The notes beneath the pieces are model-generated. The model saw only the letters and a list, made by a program, of their open reading frames with translations. It ran no database searches and was not told the origin of the DNA. A stretch of DNA of 64,000 nucleotides from an uncultured Paracoccaceae bacterium. Its GTDB lineage: Bacteria > Pseudomonadota > Alphaproteobacteria > Rhodobacterales > Rhodobacteraceae. Positions 46,598 to 58,698 of the stretch are shown here, piece by piece. Location of the stretch: assembly GCA_947495795.1 (NCBI GenBank), contig CANMAI010000006.1, forward strand, positions 62,001-126,000, written 5' to 3'. Position 1 is the stretch's first letter; each line of letters begins with the position of its first letter. The translations under genes and the position numbers were made by a program.

Positions 46598-46795
46598 ATG
46601 ACAAGAACCAACCCTTTTCAGTTCATCCAGCAGGTGCGGGCAGAAGTCTCCAAAGTTGTCTGGCCGTCGCGGCGCGAGGTGGTTCTGACGACTGTGATGG
46701 TCTTCATTCTGTCAACGCTGGCTGCGATTTTCTTCTTCTTTGTGGATTGGGCGATCCGTACCGGGCTTGACGGATTTTTGAGCTTCGCCTCTTGA
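46598..46795 (+). CDS. secE: SecE, preprotein translocase subunit
   Basis: This 65-residue small membrane subunit of the SecYEG channel has NPFQFIQQVRAEVSKVVWPSRREV, with the conserved WPSR, followed by one membrane helix (VMVFILSTLAAIFFFFVDW). The ATG at 46598 is used; the frame open upstream has no family character. Followed by nusG as in most bacteria. Confidence 0.94.
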   Translation: MTRTNPFQFIQQVRAEVSKVVWPSRREVVLTTVMVFILSTLAAIFFFFVDWAIRTGLDGFLSFAS

Positions 46796-46957
46796 ACTCT
46801 GCGGCCTGTAGGGGTACGAGCGCGTATTCCAACGGGTGAAGGGCGTGCAGCGATTCGACTGCGCGCTCGTTTTTGTTCGGCGGAAGCTCCTTTAGGGGCG
46901 GATTTGAATACAAGGATCGCTTTGGCGATCTGACGAGAACCGAGGTTTTGGGCTGAC

Positions 46958-47491
46958 ATGGCTGCACGCTGGTACGCGGTAAGCGTCCTTTCCAATTTTG
47001 AGAAGAAAGTGGCCGAGAGCATTCGCGAGTCGGTCGTGACGCATGGGCTGGAGGAGGATATCCTTCAGGTACTGGTGCCGACAGAGGAAGTGATCGAGGT
47101 GCGCCGGGGCAAGAAGGTGCAGGCGGAGCGTCGGTTCATGCCGGGCTATGTGCTGATCCAGGCGGATCTTTCGGATCAGGCGTATCACCTGATCAAGGAT
47201 ACCAACCGGGTGACGGGCTTCCTTGGGCCGCAGGGCAAGCCGATGCCGATGCGCGATGCCGAGGTAAATCAGATCCTGAACCAGGTCGAGGAAGGGGCGG
47301 AGCGTCCGCGCAGCCTGATCTCCTTCGATGTGGGTGAGCAGGTGAATGTAACGGACGGGCCGTTCGAGGGCTTTGCCGGGATGGTCGAGGATGTCGACGA
47401 GGGTAATGCGCGCCTGAAGGTGACGGTTTCGATCTTTGGCCGGGCAACACCGGTTGAGCTGGAGTTTACGCAGGTCGCGAAGCAGACCTGA
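46958..47491 (+). CDS. nusG: NusG, transcription elongation and termination factor
   Basis: This 177-residue protein has an NGN domain (about 1-115) with RWYAVSVLSNFEKKVAESI and FMPGYVLIQADLS, and a KOW domain near residues 125-160 with FDVGEQVNVTDGPFEGFAGMVEDVD. It binds RNA polymerase and either Rho or ribosomal protein S10. Length and domains are normal. It lies between secE and rplK. Confidence 0.97.
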   Translation: MAARWYAVSVLSNFEKKVAESIRESVVTHGLEEDILQVLVPTEEVIEVRRGKKVQAERRFMPGYVLIQADLSDQAYHLIKDTNRVTGFLGPQGKPMPMRDAEVNQILNQVEEGAERPRSLISFDVGEQVNVTDGPFEGFAGMVEDVDEGNARLKVTVSIFGRATPVELEFTQVAKQT

Positions 47492-47605
47492 GAGTTTCCC
47501 TTCGGGGATCTTGTGGGAGGCGAGGGCGACGCGTTGCCCGAACCGGACCACACCATGAAGAACCCGAGGGGCGCGCCCTGACGGTTGGAGCGAGAGGAGG
47601 CCATA

Positions 47606-48034
47606 ATGGCCAAGAAGATTGCAGGCACCATGAAGTTGCAGGTGCCCGCCGGCAAGGCAAACCCATCCCCGCCCGTTGGCCCCGCATTGGGCCAGCGCGG
47701 GATCAACATCATGGAATTCTGCAAGGCGTTTAACGCCAAGACGCAGGATATGGAGCCCGGTGCGCCGTGTCCCACGATTATCACGTATTATGTTGATAAA
47801 TCCTTCACGATGGACATCAAGACGCCGCCTGCGTCTTACCTTTTGAAGAAGGCTGCGAAGCTTTCATCCGGTGCGAAGCTGCCATCCCGCGAGGTCGTCG
47901 GCTCTGTAACTGTGAAGCAGGTGCGTGAGATTGCCGAAACGAAGATGAAGGATCTCTCCGCCAATGATGTGGAGGCTGCGATGCAGATCATCCTGGGCTC
48001 TGCCCGGTCGATGGGTATCGAGGTGAAAGGGTAA
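47606..48034 (+). CDS. rplK: 50S ribosomal protein L11
   Basis: This 142-residue protein has a full L11 pattern: [34 protein letters not shown] at the N-terminal domain and the C-terminal rRNA-binding domain with [19 protein letters not shown] and [16 protein letters not shown]. Start at 47606 with GAGGAGG upstream. Binds 23S rRNA in the GTPase-associated region with L10. Confidence 0.97.
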   Translation: MAKKIAGTMKLQVPAGKANPSPPVGPALGQRGINIMEFCKAFNAKTQDMEPGAPCPTIITYYVDKSFTMDIKTPPASYLLKKAAKLSSGAKLPSREVVGSVTVKQVREIAETKMKDLSANDVEAAMQIILGSARSMGIEVKG

Positions 48035-48037
48035 GTC

Positions 48038-48736
48038 ATGGCGAATACTGGAAAACGCTTCACCGCTGCCCGCAAATCCTTTGAAGGCAAGCAGAATGTA
48101 AGCATCGAAGATGCGGTGGCCTTGGTGAAGGCCAATGCAACGGCGAAGTTCGACGAGACGATTGAAGTTGCGCTGAACCTCGGCGTGGACCCCCGCCATG
48201 CGGACCAGATGGTGCGCGGGGTGGTGAGCCTGCCGAACGGTACGGGCAAGTCTGTGCGCGTGGCTGTGTTCGCGCGCGGCCCGAAGGCGGAGGAAGCCCA
48301 GGCGGCTGGTGCAGATATCGTTGGTGCCGAGGACCTGATGGAGACGGTGCAGGGCGGCAAGATCGAGTTTGATCGCTGCATTGCGACGCCCGACATGATG
48401 CCGATCGTTGGTCGTCTTGGTAAGGTACTTGGCCCCCGCAACCTGATGCCGAACCCCAAGGTGGGTACGGTGACGATGGATGTGAAAGCCGCTGTTGAGG
48501 CTGCCAAGGGCGGCGAAGTACAGTTCAAGGCCGAGAAGGCAGGCGTTGTGCATGCGGGTATCGGCAAAGCCTCTTTCGATGCCGAGAAGTTGGCCGAGAA
48601 CCTGAAGGCGTTTGTGACGGCTGTGCAGAAGGCCAAACCTTCCGGTGCCAAGGGCACCTACATGAAGAAGATCGCCGTAAGCTCCACGATGGGCCCGGGC
48701 GTGACTGTGGATGTCGCCACGGCGGTTGCCGAATAA
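48038..48736 (+). CDS. rplA: 50S ribosomal protein L1
   Basis: This 232-residue two-domain L1 protein of the L1 stalk has [10 protein letters not shown] near the N-terminus and [15 protein letters not shown] in the domain linker region. L1 usually represses its own operon by binding the L11 mRNA leader. It follows rplK by 3 bases. Confidence 0.97.
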   Translation: MANTGKRFTAARKSFEGKQNVSIEDAVALVKANATAKFDETIEVALNLGVDPRHADQMVRGVVSLPNGTGKSVRVAVFARGPKAEEAQAAGADIVGAEDLMETVQGGKIEFDRCIATPDMMPIVGRLGKVLGPRNLMPNPKVGTVTMDVKAAVEAAKGGEVQFKAEKAGVVHAGIGKASFDAEKLAENLKAFVTAVQKAKPSGAKGTYMKKIAVSSTMGPGVTVDVATAVAE

Positions 48737-48985
48737 GAATTGCCGCCGGGTAGCTGGCGGTAGGGTGGGTTCTAACCCACCATCCGAGGGGGAAACCCCT
48801 CACACGTCCAAGACGGTGGGTGCCATCTAGTGGCTTAATCTCCTGCCTGAGACGGGAAGCGAACAGGATCAAGCGGGGCTTCTGCCTCGGGCGATTTTGG
48901 GAGGGACCCGTAATACGGACCCTGAGTGGTGGGGAAACCTGCCAAACCTGAGCCGGGGGCTTGCCCCCTAATTTTGGAGTAGACT
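48737..48985 (+). promoter_or_regulatory. Leader region before rplJ, probable L10 autoregulatory leader
   Basis: Some 249 bases separate rplA from rplJ, which is long for this operon. It starts with a GTAGGGTGGGT-type arm (48760..48781) and continues with several short GC hairpins (GGGGGAAACCCC near 48788-48799 and GGGGGCTTGCCCCC just before the ribosome-binding site). L10 leaders in this place are known in other bacteria. No rigorous fold was computed. Confidence 0.5.
48760..48781. repeat. GTAGGGTGGGT-family element (rplA-rplJ)
   Basis: One arm has the same pattern as the copies at 38862 and 54341; a diverged partner starting GGTGGGTG lies near 48815. Confidence 0.65.
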
Positions 48986-49498
48986 GTGGATAGAGCCCAA
49001 AAAGAAGCAGTGGTCGGTGAACTCGGCCAGATCTTCGCGGACTCTGGTGTCGTCGTGGTATCTCACTACGCTGGCCTCACGGTTGCAGAGATGACAGACC
49101 TTCGTCGCCGCATGTCGGCGGCTGGCGGGTCTGTGCGTGTTGCCAAAAACAAGCTCGCCAAAATCGCCCTTGAAGGCACGCCTGCTGACAGCATTGCGCC
49201 GCTTCTCGAGGGTCAGACAGTTCTGGCCTATTCCGAAGACCCCGTGGCTGCGGCCAAGGTGGTTATGGATTACACCAAGGAAAACGACAAACTCGTCGTT
49301 CTCGGCGGTGCCATGGGTGGAACTGCACTGGATCCGGCTGGTGTGAAGACCGTGAGCCAGATGCCTTCTCGCGAGGAGCTTATTGCTTCCATCGTGGGCT
49401 GCATCGCGGCGCCTGCGTCCAACATTGCCGGTGCGATTGGCGCGCCTGCATCCAACATCGCCTCCATTCTGGAGACGATCGAGGAGAAGGCTGCATAA
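48986..49498 (+). CDS. rplJ: 50S ribosomal protein L10
   Basis: This 170-residue protein begins at GTG 48986 with TTTTGGAGTAGACT before it. The L10 core is clear: [34 protein letters not shown] and the C-terminal helix binding L7/L12 dimers. It forms the base of the stalk with L11. Confidence 0.96.
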   Translation: MDRAQKEAVVGELGQIFADSGVVVVSHYAGLTVAEMTDLRRRMSAAGGSVRVAKNKLAKIALEGTPADSIAPLLEGQTVLAYSEDPVAAAKVVMDYTKENDKLVVLGGAMGGTALDPAGVKTVSQMPSREELIASIVGCIAAPASNIAGAIGAPASNIASILETIEEKAA

Positions 49499-49578
49499 TC
49501 TTTGCAAGACATGAGGCCGGTCGTGGGGCGATGCGCCTGACACCGGATCACACAACATAACGGAATCGGAACTGAAAA

Positions 49579-49959
<381 letters not shown>

Positions 49960-50008
49960 TCAGGCCGGGTTGGTTCACATTTGAACTATCCGACCTAAAT
50001 AGACTTGG

Positions 50009-50031
50009 CTGAGCCCGAATTTCGGGCTCAG
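50009..50031. promoter_or_regulatory. Perfect hairpin between rplL and rpoB
   Basis: CTGAGCCCGAA and TTCGGGCTCAG are perfect inverse copies around a single T. The following sequence is only moderately T-rich. Likely an attenuator or RNA processing site that sets the ratio of ribosomal protein to polymerase mRNA, as known between these genes in other bacteria. Confidence 0.6.
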
Positions 50032-50202
50032 TCCTTTGCGTCTCTTTCGGGATTTTCGAGAAAATTCCGTGAAAGGTGCAAGCAGTCGGGCGCGGGATCT
50101 GGGCAATTCCGCTGGTATAGACTGAAGGCCCTTGGCAATGTTTTGAGCACGCGGCGAACCCGGTGGCGTGCTTGAGCCGAGCAACGAAGGTTAAGCGCAC
50201 GC

Positions 50203-53200
50203 ATGGCACAGACTCATTCCGGTCTTAAACGCATTCGCAAATTCTATGGCAAAATCCGCGAAGTGGCGGATATGCCCAATCTTATTGAGGTTCAGAAAAG
50301 CTCCTACGATCTTTTCCTGCGCTCCGGCGATCAGGACCTGCCGCTCGACGGCGAGGGGATCATGGGCGTTTTCCAATCCGTCTTCCCGATCAAGGATTTC
50401 AACGAAACCTCCGTGCTGGAGTTCGTGAAATACGAGTTGGAAGCCCCGAAATACGACACTGAAGAGTGCCAGCAGCGGGATATGACCTATTCTGCGCCGC
50501 TCAAGGTGACGCTGCGCCTGATCGTCTTCGAAGTTGATGAGGATACAGGCGCGAAATCCGTGAAGGACATCAAGGAACAGGATGTCTTCATGGGCGATAT
50601 GCCGTTGATGACGCATAACGGTACGTTCATTGTAAACGGCACAGAGCGTGTGATCGTGTCCCAGATGCACCGTAGCCCCGGTGTGTTCTTCGACCATGAC
50701 CGCGGCAAGACGCATTCCTCCGGGAAGCTGCTTTTCACTTCGCGGATCATTCCCTATCGCGGCTCTTGGCTCGATTTCGAGTTTGATGCCAAGGATATCG
50801 TGTTTGCACGGATCGACCGTCGCCGGAAGCTGCCGGTGACGACGCTTCTCTATGCCCTTGGTCTTGATCAGGAAGGCATCATGAAGGCGTATTACGATAC
50901 AGTGACCTTCAAGCATTCCAAGAAGGGCTGGGCGACGAAATTCTTCCCGGAGCGTATCCGCGGCACGAAACCGCCCTATGACATCGTGAACGCCAAGACG
51001 GGTGAAGTGATTGCCGAAGCTGGCAAGAAGGTAACACCGCGGACGGTTAAGCAGATCCTGGATGCAGGTGAAGTGCCTGATATCCTTGTGCCTTTCGATG
51101 CGCTTGTGGGCCGTTTTGTGGCTGAAGATATCATCAACGAAGAAACCGGCGAGATCTGGGTTGAGGCCGGAGATGAACTGACCGTTGAGGTGGACAAAGA
51201 GGGTGAGACGACCGGCGGCACCATCAAGCTGTTGATGGACAATGGTGTGAAGTCGATCCCCGTTCTGGATATCGATAACGTCAATGTGGGCCCCTACATC
51301 CGCAACACGATGGCGGCCGACAAGAACCTGAACCGCGACACCGCGCTGATGGATATCTATCGGGTGATGCGCCCGGGTGAACCGCCGACCGTTGAGGCCG
51401 CTTCGGCACTCTTCGATCAGTTGTTCTTCGACAGTGAGCGCTACGACCTTTCCGCCGTTGGCCGCGTGAAGATGAACATGCGCCTTGCGCTGGATGCGCC
51501 AGATACGATGCGGACGCTGCGCAATGAGGATATCATTGCAGTGATCAAGGCTCTGGTGGACTTGCGTGACGGGCGTGGTGAGGTGGATGACATTGACCAT
51601 CTCGGCAACCGGCGCGTGCGCTCCGTTGGTGAGTTGATGGAGAACCAGTACCGGGTTGGTTTGCTGCGCATGGAGCGTGCGATTAAGGAGCGTATGAGCT
51701 CTGTTGAGATCGACACGGTGATGCCGCAGGATCTGATCAACGCGAAGCCTGCTGCTGCGGCTGTGCGTGAATTCTTCGGTTCTTCGCAGCTTTCGCAGTT
51801 CATGGACCAGACCAATCCGCTTTCAGAGGTGACGCACAAGCGCCGCCTTTCCGCGCTTGGGCCGGGCGGCCTGACGCGCGAACGTGCAGGCTTTGAGGTG
51901 CGCGATGTGCATCCCACGCATTACGGCCGGATGTGCCCGATTGAGACGCCGGAAGGGCCGAACATCGGGTTGATCAACTCGCTGGCTTCCTTTGCGCGGG
52001 TGAACAAGTATGGGTTCATCGAGACACCCTATCGTCGGGTTGTGGACAGCCAGGTGACCGATGAGGTTGTCTATATGTCTGCCACCGAAGAGATGCGGCA
52101 TACGGTTGCGCAAGCGAATGCGCAGCTGGATGAGGCGGGCAAGTTCAAGAACGAGCTGGTTTCCACGCGGAAATCTGGCGAGTACATGCTGAACCCGACC
52201 GAGAACGTTGATCTGATTGACGTTTCTCCGAAGCAGTTGGTTTCCGTTGCGGCCTCTCTCATCCCGTTCCTTGAGAACGATGATGCGAACAGGGCGCTGA
52301 TGGGTTCGAACATGCAGCGGCAGGCTGTGCCCTTGCTGAAGGCGGAAGCGCCTTTCGTAGGTACGGGCATTGAGGAGATCGTGGCGCGGGATAGTGGTGC
52401 TGCGATTGTGGCCAAGCGGGCCGGGATCGTGGACCAGGTGGATGCTGCGCGTATCGTTGTGCGTGCGACGGAAGATCTCGATCCGGGCGATCCGGGTGTG
52501 GATATCTACCGGATGCGCAAGTTCCAGCGTTCCAACCAGAACACTTGTATCAACCAGCGCCCGCTGGTGAAGGTGGGCGATACGGTGACGAAGGGTGAAT
52601 TCATCGCCGATGGTCCTTCCACCGATCTTGGTGAGTTGGCGCTGGGCAAGAACGTGCTCGTCGCGTTCATGCCGTGGAACGGCTACAATTACGAGGATTC
52701 AATCCTGATCTCCGAGCGGATCGTTAAGGATGATGTCTTCACATCGATCCATATCGAAGAGTTCGAGGTTGCGGCCCGCGACACCAAACTTGGGCCCGAG
52801 GAGATCACGCGGGATATTCCCAACGTGGGTGAAGAAGCTCTGCGCAACCTTGATGAAGCCGGTATCGTTTACATCGGTGCGGAAGTCGGCCCTGCGGACA
52901 TTCTGGTGGGCAAGATCACACCGAAGGGCGAAAGCCCGATGACGCCGGAAGAGAAGCTTCTGCGCGCCATTTTTGGTGAGAAGGCTTCGGATGTTCGCGA
53001 TACATCGCTCCGCCTGCCGCCAGGTGATTACGGGACGGTTGTCGAAGTGCGCGTGTTTAACCGCCACGGTGTGGAGAAAGACGAGCGTGCGCTGCAGATC
53101 GAGCGTGAGGAAGTTGAACGTCTTTCGCGCGACCGTGACGATGAGCTGGCTATTCTGGATCGCAACATTTATGCGCGCCTGAAATCGCTGATCATGGGCA

Positions 53201-54336
53201 AGAAGGCCGTGAAAGGCCCGAAAGGCGTGGCGTCCGGTTCGACTGTCGATGACGCTTTGCTGAGCACGCTTTCGCGTGGCCAGTGGTGGCAGCTTGCGAT
53301 GGGCGACGAGGCGGATGCGACCGAGATGGAAGCGCTAAATGCGCAGTACGAGATCCAGAAACGTGCGCTCGACCGTCGCTTCGAGGACAAGGTGGACAAG
53401 GTGCGCCGCGGCGACGACTTGCCGCCGGGTGTGATGAAGATGGTGAAAGTCTTCATCGCCGTGAAGCGCAAGCTGCAGCCAGGCGACAAGATGGCTGGGC
53501 GGCACGGTAACAAGGGTGTGATCTCCAAGGTGGTGCCGGAAGAGGATATGCCGTTCCTCGAAGACGGGACGCCGGTGGATGTTGTGCTCAACCCGCTGGG
53601 TGTGCCGAGCCGCATGAATGTGGGCCAGATCCTGGAGACGCATATGGGCTGGGCTGCGCGTGGCCTTGGCAAATCCATCGATGAGGGGCTGAAGGATTAC
53701 CGGCGTACCGGTGACCTGACACCTGTGAAGGACGCGATGAAAATCGCCTATGGCTCGGATCTTTACGACGAGGCGCTTGAGGGGATTTCTGAGGATGCGT
53801 TCCTTGAGGCGGCTGGCAACGTGACCAATGGTGTGCCGATTGCAACACCGGTGTTCGATGGTGCGAAGGAAGCGGATGTGAATGATGCGCTGACGCGGGC
53901 CGGGTTCAACGAGAGCGGGCAATCCGTCCTCTTTGATGGCCGGACGGGTGAGCAATTTGCACGGAAGGTGACGGTTGGGGTAAAATACATCCTCAAGCTG
54001 CACCATCTGGTGGACGACAAGATCCACGCACGCTCCACAGGGCCCTACAGCCTCGTCACACAGCAGCCGCTGGGTGGTAAGGCGCAGTTTGGTGGCCAGC
54101 GCTTCGGTGAGATGGAGGTTTGGGCGCTTGAAGCTTACGGCGCTGCCTACACCTTGCAGGAAATGCTGACGGTGAAATCGGATGACGTTGCGGGCCGGAC
54201 GAAAGTGTACGAGAGCATCGTGAAGGGTGAGGACAATTTCGAGGCCGGGGTTCCGGAATCGTTCAACGTTCTCGTCAAGGAAATCCGAAGCCTCGGCCTG
54301 AACGTCGAGTTGCTGGATGCGGAAGAAACGGAGTGA
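50203..54336 (+). CDS. rpoB: RNA polymerase beta subunit
   Basis: The protein has 1377 residues, normal for alphaproteobacteria. The rifampicin-region motif [18 protein letters not shown] and the run through [16 protein letters not shown] carry the wild-type residues at the classic resistance positions, which suggests drug sensitivity. C-terminal [18 protein letters not shown] is present. RpoB forms the active centre with RpoC. It is separated from rpoC by 80 bases that contain an inverted repeat. Confidence 0.98.
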   Translation: MAQTHSGLKRIRKFYGKIREVADMPNLIEVQKSSYDLFLRSGDQDLPLDGEGIMGVFQSVFPIKDFNETSVLEFVKYELEAPKYDTEECQQRDMTYSAPLKVTLRLIVFEVDEDTGAKSVKDIKEQDVFMGDMPLMTHNGTFIVNGTERVIVSQMHRSPGVFFDHDRGKTHSSGKLLFTSRIIPYRGSWLDFEFDAKDIVFARIDRRRKLPVTTLLYALGLDQEGIMKAYYDTVTFKHSKKGWATKFFPERIRGTKPPYDIVNAKTGEVIAEAGKKVTPRTVKQILDAGEVPDILVPFDALVGRFVAEDIINEETGEIWVEAGDELTVEVDKEGETTGGTIKLLMDNGVKSIPVLDIDNVNVGPYIRNTMAADKNLNRDTALMDIYRVMRPGEPPTVEAASALFDQLFFDSERYDLSAVGRVKMNMRLALDAPDTMRTLRNEDIIAVIKALVDLRDGRGEVDDIDHLGNRRVRSVGELMENQYRVGLLRMERAIKERMSSVEIDTVMPQDLINAKPAAAAVREFFGSSQLSQFMDQTNPLSEVTHKRRLSALGPGGLTRERAGFEVRDVHPTHYGRMCPIETPEGPNIGLINSLASFARVNKYGFIETPYRRVVDSQVTDEVVYMSATEEMRHTVAQANAQLDEAGKFKNELVSTRKSGEYMLNPTENVDLIDVSPKQLVSVAASLIPFLENDDANRALMGSNMQRQAVPLLKAEAPFVGTGIEEIVARDSGAAIVAKRAGIVDQVDAARIVVRATEDLDPGDPGVDIYRMRKFQRSNQNTCINQRPLVKVGDTVTKGEFIADGPSTDLGELALGKNVLVAFMPWNGYNYEDSILISERIVKDDVFTSIHIEEFEVAARDTKLGPEEITRDIPNVGEEALRNLDEAGIVYIGAEVGPADILVGKITPKGESPMTPEEKLLRAIFGEKASDVRDTSLRLPPGDYGTVVEVRVFNRHGVEKDERALQIEREEVERLSRDRDDELAILDRNIYARLKSLIMGKKAVKGPKGVASGSTVDDALLSTLSRGQWWQLAMGDEADATEMEALNAQYEIQKRALDRRFEDKVDKVRRGDDLPPGVMKMVKVFIAVKRKLQPGDKMAGRHGNKGVISKVVPEEDMPFLEDGTPVDVVLNPLGVPSRMNVGQILETHMGWAARGLGKSIDEGLKDYRRTGDLTPVKDAMKIAYGSDLYDEALEGISEDAFLEAAGNVTNGVPIATPVFDGAKEADVNDALTRAGFNESGQSVLFDGRTGEQFARKVTVGVKYILKLHHLVDDKIHARSTGPYSLVTQQPLGGKAQFGGQRFGEMEVWALEAYGAAYTLQEMLTVKSDDVAGRTKVYESIVKGEDNFEAGVPESFNVLVKEIRSLGLNVELLDAEETE

Positions 54337-54340
54337 GGCC

Positions 54341-54394
54341 GTAGGGTGGGTGAAAACCCACCGCTGCGCAATGGTGGGTTTTCACCCACCCTAC
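54341..54394. repeat. GTAGGGTGGGT-family inverted repeat between rpoB and rpoC
   Basis: Two perfect 22-base inverted arms (54341..54362 and 54373..54394) with an AAAA/TTTT centre in each, 10 bases apart. In RNA it would form a long stem of more than 20 pairs within the polymerase mRNA. No T-run follows, so it is not a terminator. Confidence 0.85.
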
Positions 54395-54416
54395 CACAAA
54401 TTTTGAGGTACGTGAG

Positions 54417-57400
54417 ATGAACCAAGAAGTGATGAACCCGTTTAACCCCGTTCAGCCACTCAAGACGTTTGACGAGATCAAGATCTCGTTGGCGAGCCCG
54501 GAACGGATTCTTTCCTGGTCTTTCGGGGAGATCAAAAAGCCCGAGACGATCAACTACCGCACGTTCAAGCCGGAGCGGGACGGGCTGTTCTGTGCCCGGA
54601 TCTTTGGCCCGATCAAGGATTACGAGTGCCTGTGCGGCAAGTACAAACGCATGAAGTATCGTGGGGTGACCTGCGAGAAATGTGGTGTGGAAGTGACGCT
54701 GCAGAAGGTGCGCCGTGAGCGGATGGGCCATATCGAGCTGGCGGCCCCGGTTGCGCATATCTGGTTCCTGAAATCGCTGCCCTCCCGCATTGGCCTGATG
54801 CTGGACATGACGCTGCGCGATCTGGAGCGGATCCTCTATTTCGAGCAGTATGTGGTGATCGAGCCGGGCCTGACGGACCTGACGCAGGGCCAGTTGATGA
54901 CCGAGGAAGAGTTCCTTGACGCAGAAGATCAGTACGGCGCAGATGCATTCACCGCCGGGATTGGTGCTGAAGCCATTCGCGAGATGCTGGCAGCGATCGA
55001 TCTGGAGCAGGAAGCCGAGAATCTGCGGGCTGATCTGGCGGAAGCCACGGGTGAACTGAAGCCCAAGAAGATCATCAAGCGTCTGAAACTGGTGGAAAAC
55101 TTCCGCGAAAGCGGCAACCGGCCCGAGTGGATGGTGTTGACGGTGATCCCAGTGATCCCGCCCGAGCTGCGCCCGCTGGTGCCGCTGGATGGCGGCCGTT
55201 TCGCGACGTCTGACCTGAACGACCTTTACCGCCGTGTGATCAACCGGAACAACCGACTGAAGCGCCTAATCGAGCTGCGTGCGCCGGATATCATCATCCG
55301 GAACGAGAAGCGGATGTTGCAGGAATCTGTGGATGCGCTGTTCGACAACGGCCGCCGTGGCCGTGTGATCACGGGGGCCAACAAGCGGCCGCTGAAATCA
55401 CTTTCCGATATGCTGAAAGGTAAACAGGGTCGGTTCCGGCAGAACCTTCTTGGCAAGCGCGTCGATTTCTCGGGCCGGTCTGTGATTGTGACGGGACCGG
55501 AGCTGAAGCTGCATCAGTGTGGTTTGCCTAAGAAGATGGCGTTGGAGCTGTTCAAGCCGTTCATCTACAGCCGCCTGGATGCGAAGGGGCTTTCCAGCAC
55601 CGTGAAGCAGGCCAAGAAGCTGGTGGAAAAGGAACGCCCGGAGGTCTGGGACATCCTTGATGAAGTGATCCGCGAGCATCCGGTGATGCTGAACCGTGCG
55701 CCGACGCTGCACCGGCTTGGCATTCAGGCATTCGAGCCTGTGCTGATCGAAGGCAAGGCCATTCAGCTGCATCCGCTGGTGTGTTCGGCCTTTAACGCCG
55801 ACTTTGATGGTGACCAGATGGCTGTTCATGTTCCGCTGAGCCTCGAGGCTCAGCTGGAAGCACGTGTCCTGATGATGTCCACCAATAACGTACTTTCGCC
55901 GGCCAACGGCAAGCCGATCATTGTGCCGTCTCAGGATATGATCCTCGGCCTTTATTACATCTCGTTGATGCGGGACGGTATGAAGGGTGAGGGCATGGTC
56001 TTCGGCTCCATGGAAGAGGTGGATCACGCGCTTGAGGCGGGTGTTGTGCATCTTCATGCCAAAATCAGCGCGCGGATCGAACAGATCGACGAAGAGGGCA
56101 TGTCTGTCTTCCAGCGTTTCGAGACCACGCCGGGCCGGTTGCGCCTTGGTGGCTTGCTGCCGCTGAACTACAAGGCACCGTTCGATATCGTGAACCGACT
56201 CCTTCGCAAGAAGGAAGTGGGCGAGGTGATCGATACGGTTTACCGCCATTGCGGTCAGAAAGAGTCCGTTATCTTCTGTGATCAGATCATGACGCTCGGT
56301 TTCCGCGAGGCCTTCAAGGCCGGTATCTCGTTCGGTAAGGACGATATGGTGATCCCGGATACCAAATGGACGCTGGTCAACGAGACCCGCGATCAGGTGA
56401 AGGAGTTCGAACAGCAGTATATGGACGGGCTGATCACCCAGGGTGAGAAGTACAACAAGGTTGTTGATGCCTGGTCCAAGTGTTCGGATGTGGTTGCGGA
56501 TGCCATGATGGGTGCGATTTCGTCGATGCAGATCGATGAGAACGGTGCCGAGATGGAGCCCAACTCCGTTTACATGATGTCCCATTCCGGGGCGCGTGGC
56601 TCGCCTGCGCAGATGAAGCAGCTGGGTGGGATGCGCGGGCTGATGGCCAAGCCTTCGGGTGAGATCATCGAGACGCCTGTGATCTCGAACTTCAAGGAAG
56701 GCCTGAACGTGCTGGAGTACTTCAACTCCACCCACGGTGCGCGGAAAGGCCTTGCCGATACAGCGCTGAAAACGGCGAACTCCGGGTATCTTACCCGGCG
56801 GCTCGTGGATGTGGCGCAGGATTGCATCGTCAAGATCGACGATTGCGGCACGGATCTTTCGATCACGGCTGCTGCCGCTGTGAACGATGGTGAGGTGGTT
56901 TCTTCGCTGTCCGAGCGTATTCTGGGCCGCGTTGTGGCTGAGGATATCATCCGGCCGGGCACGGACGAAGTGCTGGCTCGCAAGGGTGAACTGCTCGACG
57001 AGCGGATGGCCGACATGATTGATGCGTCGGGCATCCAGAGCATGCTGATCCGATCGCCTCTTACCTGTGAGGCGGAGGACGGCATCTGCGCCACCTGCTA
57101 TGGCCGCGATCTGGCACGGGGTACGAAAGTGAACCCGGGTGAGGCTGTGGGCATTATTGCCGCGCAATCTATCGGTGAACCCGGCACGCAGCTGACGATG
57201 CGGACATTCCACATCGGCGGTATCGCACAGGGTGGTAGCCAATCCTTCCAGGAGGCTTCTCAGGAGGGCAAAATCATCTTCCGCAACGAGAACCTGCTGA
57301 AAAACCGCGATGGCGACATGGTTGTGATGTCTCGCGGGATGGAACTCGCGATTGCCGATGCCAGTGGCGTGGAGCTGGCCTCTTACAAGATGAGCTATGG

Positions 57401-58628
57401 TTCCAAGGTGCATGTGGCGCATGGCGCCAAGGTGGGCCGGGGCGACAAGCTCTTCGAGTGGGATCCCTACACGCTGCCGATCATTGCCGAGAAGGCCGGT
57501 GTGGCGAAGTTCGTTGATCTGACTGCCGGGATTTCCGTGCGGGACGAGACAGATGATGCAACGGGCATCAGCCAGAAGATCGTTTCCGACTGGCGTGCAG
57601 CGCCGAAAGGCAACGAGCTGAAGCCGGAGATCATCGTGATGGACCCCGCTACGGGTGAGCCGGTGCGGCTGGCCAATGGCAACCCCGAGGTGCATGCAAT
57701 GTCTGTTGACGCCATTCTTTCCGTCGAAGACGGACAGGAAGTGGCCGAGGGTGATGTTCTTGCGCGTATCCCGCGCGAAGGTGCGAAGACCAAGGACATC
57801 ACGGGTGGTCTGCCGCGTGTGGCCGAGCTCTTCGAGGCGCGCCGTCCGAAGGATCATGCGATCATTGCGGAAGCGGCGGGTACTGTTCACTTTGGTAAGG
57901 ATTACAAGAACAAGCGCCGCATCTCGATTGTGCCTTCTGAAGAGGGTGAAGAGACGATCGAGTACATGGTGCCGAAAGGTAAGCACATTCCCGTTCAGGA
58001 AGGTGACTGGATCGAGAAGGGCGAATACATCATGGATGGCAACCCAGCCCCCCATGATATCCTTCAGATCCTCGGCATTGAGGCGTTGGCGGATTACCTG
58101 ATCGACGAGGTGCAGGATGTTTACCGTCTGCAGGGCGTGAAGATCAACGATAAGCATATCGAGGTGATCGTTCGCCAGATGCTGCAGAAATGGGAGGTTT
58201 CCCATTCTGGCGGCACGATCCTTCTGAAGGGCGAGCAGGTTGACAAGGCCGAGTTCGACGAGGCGAATGCCAAGGCGGTTGCCGAAGGGCGTGAGCCTGC
58301 GAAGGGTGGGCCTATCCTGCTCGGGATCACCAAGGCGAGCCTGCAGACACGCTCCTTCATCTCCGCGGCCTCCTTCCAGGAGACAACACGGGTGCTGACG
58401 GAAGCGGCGACGCAGGGCAAGCGGGATCGCTTGATCGGCCTGAAAGAGAACGTGATCGTCGGGCGGCTTATCCCGGCGGGTACGGGCGGTGCGACGCATG
58501 ATATCAAGCGGATCGCTACGATGCGCGATGCGGCCATCATCACCGAGCGGCAGGAAGAGGCGGCTCTGGCCATCGAAGCGCCTTCCGACGAACAGCCCGT
58601 TATGGACGAGACGCCTGCGGCGGAGTAA
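54417..58628 (+). CDS. rpoC: RNA polymerase beta' subunit
   Basis: The protein has 1403 residues. The N-terminal zinc site is [20 protein letters not shown], the catalytic Mg2+-binding motif is [12 protein letters not shown] near residue 460, and the second zinc cluster includes [13 protein letters not shown] near 880-900. The order is complete and continuous, with an alphaproteobacterial C-terminus. Followed by a strong terminator. Confidence 0.98.
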   Translation: MNQEVMNPFNPVQPLKTFDEIKISLASPERILSWSFGEIKKPETINYRTFKPERDGLFCARIFGPIKDYECLCGKYKRMKYRGVTCEKCGVEVTLQKVRRERMGHIELAAPVAHIWFLKSLPSRIGLMLDMTLRDLERILYFEQYVVIEPGLTDLTQGQLMTEEEFLDAEDQYGADAFTAGIGAEAIREMLAAIDLEQEAENLRADLAEATGELKPKKIIKRLKLVENFRESGNRPEWMVLTVIPVIPPELRPLVPLDGGRFATSDLNDLYRRVINRNNRLKRLIELRAPDIIIRNEKRMLQESVDALFDNGRRGRVITGANKRPLKSLSDMLKGKQGRFRQNLLGKRVDFSGRSVIVTGPELKLHQCGLPKKMALELFKPFIYSRLDAKGLSSTVKQAKKLVEKERPEVWDILDEVIREHPVMLNRAPTLHRLGIQAFEPVLIEGKAIQLHPLVCSAFNADFDGDQMAVHVPLSLEAQLEARVLMMSTNNVLSPANGKPIIVPSQDMILGLYYISLMRDGMKGEGMVFGSMEEVDHALEAGVVHLHAKISARIEQIDEEGMSVFQRFETTPGRLRLGGLLPLNYKAPFDIVNRLLRKKEVGEVIDTVYRHCGQKESVIFCDQIMTLGFREAFKAGISFGKDDMVIPDTKWTLVNETRDQVKEFEQQYMDGLITQGEKYNKVVDAWSKCSDVVADAMMGAISSMQIDENGAEMEPNSVYMMSHSGARGSPAQMKQLGGMRGLMAKPSGEIIETPVISNFKEGLNVLEYFNSTHGARKGLADTALKTANSGYLTRRLVDVAQDCIVKIDDCGTDLSITAAAAVNDGEVVSSLSERILGRVVAEDIIRPGTDEVLARKGELLDERMADMIDASGIQSMLIRSPLTCEAEDGICATCYGRDLARGTKVNPGEAVGIIAAQSIGEPGTQLTMRTFHIGGIAQGGSQSFQEASQEGKIIFRNENLLKNRDGDMVVMSRGMELAIADASGVELASYKMSYGSKVHVAHGAKVGRGDKLFEWDPYTLPIIAEKAGVAKFVDLTAGISVRDETDDATGISQKIVSDWRAAPKGNELKPEIIVMDPATGEPVRLANGNPEVHAMSVDAILSVEDGQEVAEGDVLARIPREGAKTKDITGGLPRVAELFEARRPKDHAIIAEAAGTVHFGKDYKNKRRISIVPSEEGEETIEYMVPKGKHIPVQEGDWIEKGEYIMDGNPAPHDILQILGIEALADYLIDEVQDVYRLQGVKINDKHIEVIVRQMLQKWEVSHSGGTILLKGEQVDKAEFDEANAKAVAEGREPAKGGPILLGITKASLQTRSFISAASFQETTRVLTEAATQGKRDRLIGLKENVIVGRLIPAGTGGATHDIKRIATMRDAAIITERQEEAALAIEAPSDEQPVMDETPAAE

Positions 58629-58650
58629 TCACAGCGTCGGATGGAAAACA

Positions 58651-58684
58651 AAAAGGGCCAGACAAAGCGTCTGGCCCTTTTTTT
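58651..58684. terminator. Bidirectional Rho-independent terminator after rpoC
   Basis: Stem GGGCCAGAC/GTCTGGCCC with loop AAAGC is flanked by an A-run on the left and a T-run on the right, so it serves rpoC (+) and the convergent acetyltransferase gene (-). Confidence 0.95.
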
Positions 58685-58698
58685 AACTGTTGGGAACT

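Noticed and set aside
50191-51600. Open frame on the - strand opposite rpoB
   Set aside because: Antisense shadow; no start signal and no family features.
54341-54394. Hairpin between rpoB and rpoC as a terminator
   Set aside because: No T-run follows, and ending transcription here would starve rpoC; it belongs to a dispersed repeat family.
55398-58499. Open frame of 1033 codons on the - strand opposite rpoC
   Set aside because: Antisense shadow of rpoC caused by codon bias; histidine/arginine/leucine-heavy and unlike any protein.
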